DNA from: Methanothrix harundinacea
Lineage (GTDB): Archaea; Halobacteriota; Methanosarcinia; Methanotrichales; Methanotrichaceae
Direction: 5' to 3'
NCBI GenBank assembly: GCA_001509375.1
Contig: LGFT01000027.1
Location: 1 to 33,908, forward strand
Length of the DNA: 33,908 nt
The number at the start of each line of letters is the position of its first letter. The stretch's first letter is position 1. A program made the translations under genes and the position numbers. The notes beneath the pieces are model-generated. The model ran no database searches. It was not told the origin of the DNA and saw only the letters and a program-made list of their open reading frames with translations. This document shows positions 29,668 to 33,908 of this stretch, one piece after another.

Positions 29668-30921
29668 CTATTTGTTGATCTTCACCACCAACAGGTCTGT
29701 GTTTTTGGAGGAGATCGTCCAGCCACAGGTGACGTAGCCGCCGTCTTCAGCCACCAGGACCGAGGACCCTTCCTCTCGGCCCGATCCGCCGAAGGTGATG
29801 TCCCACTCCTTCGTTCCCGACCCGTCGGTCTTCAAGAGCCATGAGTAGAGCCCCCCGGCCGAGCTCCAGCCCCCGATTATGTAGCCGCCGTCGGCCGTCG
29901 CCTGGACCGCTGTGGCGATGTCTTTTCCCAAATCTCCCACGCTGAAGATCTTGCCCCTGATCGCCTTTCCATCGGGATCAGTTATTATCAGCCAGGCATC
30001 TCCCGCCGAGGCCTTGCCGTCCAGGGGGGCGCTCGCCCCCCCCGCCACGACGTACCCGCCTCCCGGCGTCTGCCCGACCGCCTCGCCGACGTCGTCTCTC
30101 GACCCACCGTAGGTGACATTCCATACCTCCGCCCCTTCCGAGTCGGTCTTCAAGAGCCACAGGTCACTTCCGCCGGCGCCGAAAGACTCGGTGAAGCCTG
30201 CGATGATGAAACCGCCATCTTCCGTCCCTTTTGCGGATCGTCCGCCGTCGTCATTTGCGCCCCCATAGGTCCGATTCCACAGCTCATCCCCCTCCCCATC
30301 AGTCCTGATAAGCCAGGCGTCTTTGCCTCCGGAGCCGAAAGATTCTGTCTCGCCTAGGATGATGTAACCCCCATCTTTGGTCTTTTGGAGGGAGTATGCC
30401 CAGTCGTAGCCCGACCCGCCGAAGGTGCGGTTCCAGATCTCTTCACCCAACGAGTCCGTCTTCATCAGCCAGGCATCAAAATTCCCCATACCCTGAGAAT
30501 CGGTACCACCGGCGAAGATGAGTCCGCCGTCTGAAGTCTCCAGGACCGCCATGGCTTCATCGTTGCCGGGACCTCCGTAGGTTTGGTTCCAGCGTTCTCT
30601 TCCCTTAGAATCCATCGATATCAGCCAGCAGTCATATCCGCCAGCTCCCCAGGAGTTCGTCCTGCCAGCGACGACGAGGCCGCCGTTTTTCGTCTCGATG
30701 ATTGAGTTTCCCACGTCAAAGCCCGGGCCGCCAAAGGTCGACCTCCAGACCTCCCCTTCAGTCTTGAAAGTGCCAAAGGCGTATAAAATGAGCACCAGAG
30801 TTATCATCAGCGCCGCCCCTAGCACCAGGGGCTCCTCGCTGAACTTCGTCGAGGCGATCATCGCCTTTATTTTGCGGATTACCCGCTTATCTGAGGTTTC
30901 AGCGTCCCGACGTTTTGACAT
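29668..30921 (-). CDS. Membrane-anchored seven-repeat propeller-like protein
   Basis: The 417-residue protein has a basic cytoplasmic N-terminus (residues 1-30) and one transmembrane helix about 32-53 (LVLGAALMITLVLILYAFGTF). The rest is a large extracellular part of seven repeats of the same T-(F/Y)-G-G-x-x-x-D ... DGG(Y/F)-(I/V)-I-x-G-x-T-x-S-x-G-x-G-x-x-D-x-W-L-(I/L)-x-T-D kind. The sixth repeat is the most diverged. It is a type II-like membrane protein, unlike the neighbour, which is secreted. It probably presents the propeller on the outside of the membrane. The two genes converge with only 35 nt between them and are evidently paralogues. Confidence 0.8.
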   Translation of the reverse strand: MSKRRDAETSDKRVIRKIKAMIASTKFSEEPLVLGAALMITLVLILYAFGTFKTEGEVWRSTFGGPGFDVGNSIIETKNGGLVVAGRTNSWGAGGYDCWLISMDSKGRERWNQTYGGPGNDEAMAVLETSDGGLIFAGGTDSQGMGNFDAWLMKTDSLGEEIWNRTFGGSGYDWAYSLQKTKDGGYIILGETESFGSGGKDAWLIRTDGEGDELWNRTYGGANDDGGRSAKGTEDGGFIIAGFTESFGAGGSDLWLLKTDSEGAEVWNVTYGGSRDDVGEAVGQTPGGGYVVAGGASAPLDGKASAGDAWLIITDPDGKAIRGKIFSVGDLGKDIATAVQATADGGYIIGGWSSAGGLYSWLLKTDGSGTKEWDITFGGSGREEGSSVLVAEDGGYVTCGWTISSKNTDLLVVKINK

Positions 30922-31009
30922 TCTTCTCTCTCTCCTCCGCCCGAGATTGAATTTGATCAGGTTCGGTTCATTATCCCGTTAAACTTTTTGGTCAGTTCTT
31001 AATCCATTT

Positions 31010-31267
31010 TCACATTTCAGATGATTTCCATTCGATGGGGGGCTTCAGCGGTCTGATGGGGGGGTCTTCTGGCCGCTCTTCATAAACGAATATGTCCTCG
31101 ATTTTGACGCCGAAGATCCTCGCCATCTTGAAGGCCAGGTCTAGGGAGGGGTTGTACTTGTCCTTCTCTATCGCGATTATCGTCTGCCTCGTCACGCCCA
31201 GCTCTTTGGCGAGCTGCTCCTGGGTCAGATCGTGAACCGCCCTGTAGACTTTGACCTTATTCTTCAT
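31010..31267 (-). CDS. XRE-family (HTH_3, YozG-like) transcription regulator
   Basis: The 85-residue protein has a helix-turn-helix of the HTH_3/Cro-CI type: KVKVYRAVHDLTQEQLAKELGVTRQTIIAIEKDKYNPSLDLAFKMARIFGVKIEDIFVYEE. This sequence pattern is typical of small repressors paired with a membrane protein in archaea and Firmicutes. The C-terminal 20 residues are Pro-rich. Its start lies inside the end of the DUF2178 gene (11-nt overlap), so the two are co-translated and the regulator is probably linked to sensing or controlling that membrane protein. Confidence 0.9.
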   Translation of the reverse strand: MKNKVKVYRAVHDLTQEQLAKELGVTRQTIIAIEKDKYNPSLDLAFKMARIFGVKIEDIFVYEERPEDPPIRPLKPPIEWKSSEM

Positions 31268-31664
31268 TGTATGGCTCGTACCCGTATCTTCTGTTGTAGT
31301 ATCCGTAGAGGACAGAGTACAGGATCATCAAGGCGCAGGCCGAGAAGGCGAGCGCAAATCCGGCGTACATGTACTCGGGATGTTCGTTCCTCAGGGCGAT
31401 TAAGATGAGGCCAGAGATGGCGCTGGCTGAGGCGAATATCGCCACTGCGACCTTGGATGCTTGCTCGCGAACCCTCTCGTCCCTCTCGTCTTCTTCGACC
31501 TCTGTGACGCTTCTTTTACATATATAGAATAAAATCGCCCCCAGGAAGATGGAGGATACCACGAGCACAGCATCGGCAATCGCTGCAAACCAGCCCGCTA
31601 GAGCCACCGTCGCGACTATTATGACCATTCTGCAGATCTTGGAATTTCTCGCGTCCATCGGCAT
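31257..31664 (-). CDS. DUF2178 membrane protein
   Basis: The protein of about 135 residues has four hydrophobic helices in two pairs. Helices are near residues 12-28 and 32-50, a central charged loop contains TEVEEDERDERVREQASKVA, and two further helices lie near 70-90 and 98-118; the tail is basic/Tyr-rich. The central E-D-E-R-D-E-R-V-x-x-x-A-S-K motif is the mark of DUF2178, a family regularly encoded next to small XRE regulators, as here. GTG 31667, ATG 31664 and ATG 31658 are all possible starts. There is no ribosome-binding site but a TATA box at the correct distance for a leaderless mRNA. The function is unknown. Confidence 0.8.
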   Translation of the reverse strand: MPMDARNSKICRMVIIVATVALAGWFAAIADAVLVVSSIFLGAILFYICKRSVTEVEEDERDERVREQASKVAVAIFASASAISGLILIALRNEHPEYMYAGFALAFSACALMILYSVLYGYYNRRYGYEPYNEE

Positions 31665-31691
31665 CACGATGTAAATCTTGTATTACACTTG

Positions 31692-31701
31692 GTTATATAA
31701 G
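31692..31701 (-). promoter_or_regulatory. TATA box of the DUF2178-XRE operon
   Basis: On the minus strand, CTTATATAACC is centred about 30 nt before the starts at 31667/31664, placing transcription start next to the start codon. Confidence 0.5.
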
Positions 31702-31832
31702 CTTAACTATTCATGTCCGTATATCTTGATAAGAGGAGGTTCTCAGAGGTCGGATTTCCTCTTTGTCGTGAAATATTCTGCAGATGATGGCCAGCTGATC
31801 GCCGAAATCTGATGCCGTTCTCTGGAAACAAT

Positions 31833-31859
31833 CTTTACAGATCGTAAAGTTAATATAAC
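31833..31859 (+). promoter_or_regulatory. TATA box with adjoining inverted repeat, upstream of the structured leader
   Basis: CTTTAC-AGATC-GTAAAG (31833-31849), a 6-bp inverted repeat with a 5-nt spacer, abuts TTAATATAAC (31850-31859). The repeat covers the place where TFB binds, so it could be an operator. Transcription should start near 31880, just before a series of hairpins. Confidence 0.45.
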
Positions 31860-31879
31860 ATTATGTACCTGAGTGGTGA

Positions 31880-32000
31880 CATGGGGTGGGGGAGTTGGGG
31901 ATCTCGGCTTCGTGGACAATGGTCTTTGAAGCCGAGATAGAGGTGGCCTCTCTGAGGCCAGGAGCTGGGGCATGCCCACACTCCCCAGCTCAAATTTTCC
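31880..32000 (+). ncRNA. Structured leader or small RNA with three perfect hairpins
   Basis: ATCTCGGCTTC (31901-31911) pairs perfectly with GAAGCCGAGAT (31928-31938). TGGCCTC (31944-31950) pairs with GAGGCCA (31954-31960). GAGCTGGGG (31962-31970) pairs with CCCCAGCTC (31983-31991) and is followed by AAATTTTCC. A TATA box lies at 31850-31859. It is either the 5' leader of the TPR gene with a terminator-like last hairpin or a stand-alone RNA of about 120 nt. I know no family with this pattern. Confidence 0.5.
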
Positions 32001-32028
32001 CTCCGTCCCTTGAAAGGGTGTGATATCG

Positions 32029-32679
32029 TTGAGCGGATTGAATAATGTCCTACCGGATTTTGGCATCTGGGCCAGGTTCGCCATCGTGTTGGCGGCCATG
32101 GCATCGCTTTGCATATGTGCCTTGGCGGAGGATGGGATCGAAGAGGAAAACTCGGCAGAGAGCTGGCGAGAGAGGGGCCACGAGCTATTCTTGGAAGGCC
32201 GTATGGATGAAGCCCTCCAGGCCTACGAGGAGTCCCTCCGGATCGATCCGGGGAATTCAACCGCCTGGCTGGACAAGGCGATCATTCACGAGATCTTGGC
32301 CAGGCAGGCTCACTTGAGGGCGGTTGCCTTATTCGACGAGATTCTGGCGGGGAATCCGGAAGACGCCCGGGCATGGTGGGGGAGGGGAGTTGCCCAATAC
32401 GGCCTTGAACGGCCCGAAGAGGCGAGAGGGTCCTGGGAGAGGGCTCTGGAGATCTACAACGATACCCTGGAATCGGATCCCGAGGACGGCAAGGCCTGGT
32501 TTGAGAAAGCCGAGGTTCTGATCAGCCTGGGAAGGAACGAGGAGGCGATCGAGGCCTACGAGAGGGCCATCGAGAAAAACTCCACCAGCGCCGACGCGGC
32601 CGCAAGGACGGTAGCAAACCTGCTCATGGAGAATGGACTTCGTGATGAGTCCTGGGGAATAGGTGAACCGAATCCATGA
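32029..32679 (+). CDS. Exported TPR-repeat protein
   Basis: A TTG at 32029 is the preferred start, with AGGGTGTGAT directly upstream resembling the AGGAGGTGAT consensus. The GTG at 32020 overlaps that site. The product of about 216 residues has a hydrophobic signal segment (FGIWARFAIVLAAMASLCICALA) and then about four TPR units: SAESWRERGHELFLEGRMDEALQAYEESLRIDPGN, a unit with an insertion, ARAWWGRGVAQYG-LERPEEARGSWERALEIY and GKAWFEKAEVLISLGRNEEAIEAYERAIEKN. TPR solenoids bind other proteins. This one would work outside the membrane. It starts a plus-strand run of exported proteins whose last member is also a TPR protein. Confidence 0.8.
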   Translation: MSGLNNVLPDFGIWARFAIVLAAMASLCICALAEDGIEEENSAESWRERGHELFLEGRMDEALQAYEESLRIDPGNSTAWLDKAIIHEILARQAHLRAVALFDEILAGNPEDARAWWGRGVAQYGLERPEEARGSWERALEIYNDTLESDPEDGKAWFEKAEVLISLGRNEEAIEAYERAIEKNSTSADAAARTVANLLMENGLRDESWGIGEPNP

Positions 32680-32719
32680 GACCCGGACGGCCTTTGCTAA
32701 GGCCGGAGAGGGGTATGTG

Positions 32720-33349
32720 ATGAACGCAAGATTTGTCGCCTTATGCCTGATCCTTTCAGCGGTCTATTCGGCTCCTTCCGGTGCGGAGGATGCGAACGTT
32801 GCCCTCACTTCCGAGATCCCGAGCCTCGAGGGCGTCTGGGTTCTCGATATGGATGGTGAGAGGGCCTCCATGGTGGTTTACCAGACCGGCTCTGATCTTG
32901 CCGGAGCCTGTACTGGAGATAATCCAGAGCCGTGGAACGCTGTGATGGCGGGGTCCGTCTCGGGGGGCGGCGTCGACCTCTTCGCCCTCTCCATCCAAGA
33001 TGGAGTGGGCGTGATGATCGAGATCTTGGGTGAGGAGAATGGTGGCGCGATCCGAGGGAGCTTCGTCCAGGCCGACAGCCTTGGAGGCTGGAGGATGGGG
33101 AACCTGACCGGATTTAAGACGAGCCCCGACACCTCGGCCTACGTGCCCACACCTTCGACCGTCCAATCCATCCCTTCCGATCTGTTGATGGCGTCCACAA
33201 CGCCTGAAGGGAGCACAGAGGATAATGGGGGCAGGCCGGTCGACATGTCGGCTCAGAGGAGTCCGGGGCCAGGGGAGAGGCAGGTTATGGACGTGACATC
33301 CCAGGCCGAGAGGGTCTTTTACCTCGGTTGGGCCTGGAACCCCGACTGA
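32720..33349 (+). CDS. Exported protein of unknown function
   Basis: The 209-residue product from ATG 32720 is preceded by GGAGAGGGG. A longer frame from 32663 would overlap the TPR gene without a signal. Residues 1-22 (MNARFVALCLILSAVYSAPSGA) form a signal peptide. The middle looks like one small beta-rich domain (LEGVWVLDMDGERASMVVYQTGSDLAGACTGDNPEPWNAVMAGSVSGGGVDLFAL), a pattern of alternating strands with G-x-W and G-x-x-x-G-x-x-x-G, reminiscent of lipocalin-like ligand pockets, but I do not claim that fold. The C-terminal third is Pro/Ser/Thr-rich and disordered. It lies in the same operon as the two TPR genes. Confidence 0.6.
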   Translation: MNARFVALCLILSAVYSAPSGAEDANVALTSEIPSLEGVWVLDMDGERASMVVYQTGSDLAGACTGDNPEPWNAVMAGSVSGGGVDLFALSIQDGVGVMIEILGEENGGAIRGSFVQADSLGGWRMGNLTGFKTSPDTSAYVPTPSTVQSIPSDLLMASTTPEGSTEDNGGRPVDMSAQRSPGPGERQVMDVTSQAERVFYLGWAWNPD

Positions 33350-33402
33350 GACATGACCCAGACAAAATATGCCAACTGTTGTGGTGCCTTTGAGGTGAGG
33401 GA

Positions 33403-33908
33403 ATGATAACTAGATACGTTGATGACGTGATTCTCGCAAGGACAGGGCTCGGAAGAAGGGCGATGATGATCGCCGTCTTTTGCCTGCTGACATTGGGCTT
33501 TCAGGCGGTGGCAGAGGGAGATACAGCTGAAGACTTGATCGGGATGGGACTGGAGCTTTACCAGAACTGCTCCTACCAAGAGGCCCTGGAGGCCTACGAT
33601 CGGGCCCTCCTCCTCTCCCCCGACGATGCCCGGGCATGGATGGGCAAGGGCAAGGTTTTTGGCGCGCTGGGAGATTACAACCAGTCGCTTTTAGCCTACC
33701 AGAACGCCACCAGGATCTCTCCCGACGATCAGGAAGCCTGGCTCGGGGTGGGGCTGAACCGATTCCTCTTGCGGGACCTCAACGAATCCCTGAAGGCCTT
33801 GGATAGGGCCCTGGAGATGGACGGAAACTACACCAGGGCGTGGGAGCTGAAAAGCGCAGTCCTAGCCCAGATGGGCAAAAACGACGAAGCCCTAGAGGCC
33901 TCGAAACG
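33403..33908 (+). CDS. Exported TPR-repeat protein, 3' end outside the window
   Basis: ATG 33403 has TGAGGTGAGG a few bases upstream. The first 38 or so residues form a long signal segment (hydrophobic MMIAVFCLLTLGFQAVA). From residue about 45, TPR units follow one another every 34 residues: YQEALEAYDRALLLSPDDARAWMGKGKVFGALGDYNQSLLAYQNATRISPDDQEAWLGVGLNRFLLRDLNESLKALDRALEMDGNYTRAWELKSAVLAQMGKNDEALEA. The frame remains open to the last base, so the gene continues. It is a paralogue of the TPR protein two genes upstream, and the run of exported TPR proteins suggests a surface complex. Confidence 0.85.
   Translation, partial: MITRYVDDVILARTGLGRRAMMIAVFCLLTLGFQAVAEGDTAEDLIGMGLELYQNCSYQEALEAYDRALLLSPDDARAWMGKGKVFGALGDYNQSLLAYQNATRISPDDQEAWLGVGLNRFLLRDLNESLKALDRALEMDGNYTRAWELKSAVLAQMGKNDEALEASK

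Overview
The window looks like a chromosomal segment of a moderately GC-rich, acetate-type methanogenic archaeon, most probably Methanotrichaceae (Methanothrix/Methanosaeta group) within the Methanosarcinales. The evidence is: two coenzyme F420 biosynthesis genes (cofD, cofG); a methanogenesis-marker-12 type protein; sn-glycerol-1-phosphate dehydrogenase, which makes the archaeal lipid backbone; archaeal SepF and ZPR1; a Methanosarcinales-type S-layer domain; and AT-rich TATA boxes about 25-30 nt upstream of many starts. The family assignment is inference; no rRNA is present to settle it.

Region 1-5 kb is a worn, low-density stretch. It holds the 3' end of an S-layer-type surface protein, a flavodoxin-like gene cut by an IS21-family remnant (istB 3' end only), AT-rich repeats, two small exported proteins and a HEAT-repeat protein. 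It also holds a strongly structured intergenic block (about 3816-4235) that I interpret as an undescribed non-coding RNA, next to a broken DUF72 gene.

Region 5-9.3 kb carries a three-gene operon of a divergent family-B DNA polymerase (exonuclease motifs lost, motif C altered), a small helical protein and a RecA-fold-like protein. It is followed by toxin-antitoxin material (an MNT/HEPN relic, then an intact HicB-HicA pair) and a twice-frameshifted acetyl-CoA hydrolase/transferase fragment.

Region 9.3-16.6 kb is housekeeping and methanogen core. All genes except the last lie on the minus strand: MMP12, cofD (apparently starting at CTG), zpr1-like, sepF, a small membrane protein, cofG, UPF0179, egsA and an orphan SsuB/TauB-like ABC ATPase. 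A plus-strand DUF3795 protein ends the region.

Region 16.6-25 kb starts with a TnpB-only IS605/IS1341-type element with recognisable hairpin ends. It is followed by a glycogen/starch module (GH15-like, amylo-1,6-glucosidase, GH57), interrupted by a plus-strand radical SAM enzyme and a lipoprotein.

Region 25-33.9 kb is sensory and surface-related. It has a very large REC-PAS(x5)-histidine kinase, two convergent seven-repeat propeller-like surface proteins (one secreted, one membrane-anchored) and an XRE regulator with a DUF2178 membrane protein. Last comes an operon of exported TPR proteins preceded by a leader with three perfect hairpins. The last gene runs off the window.
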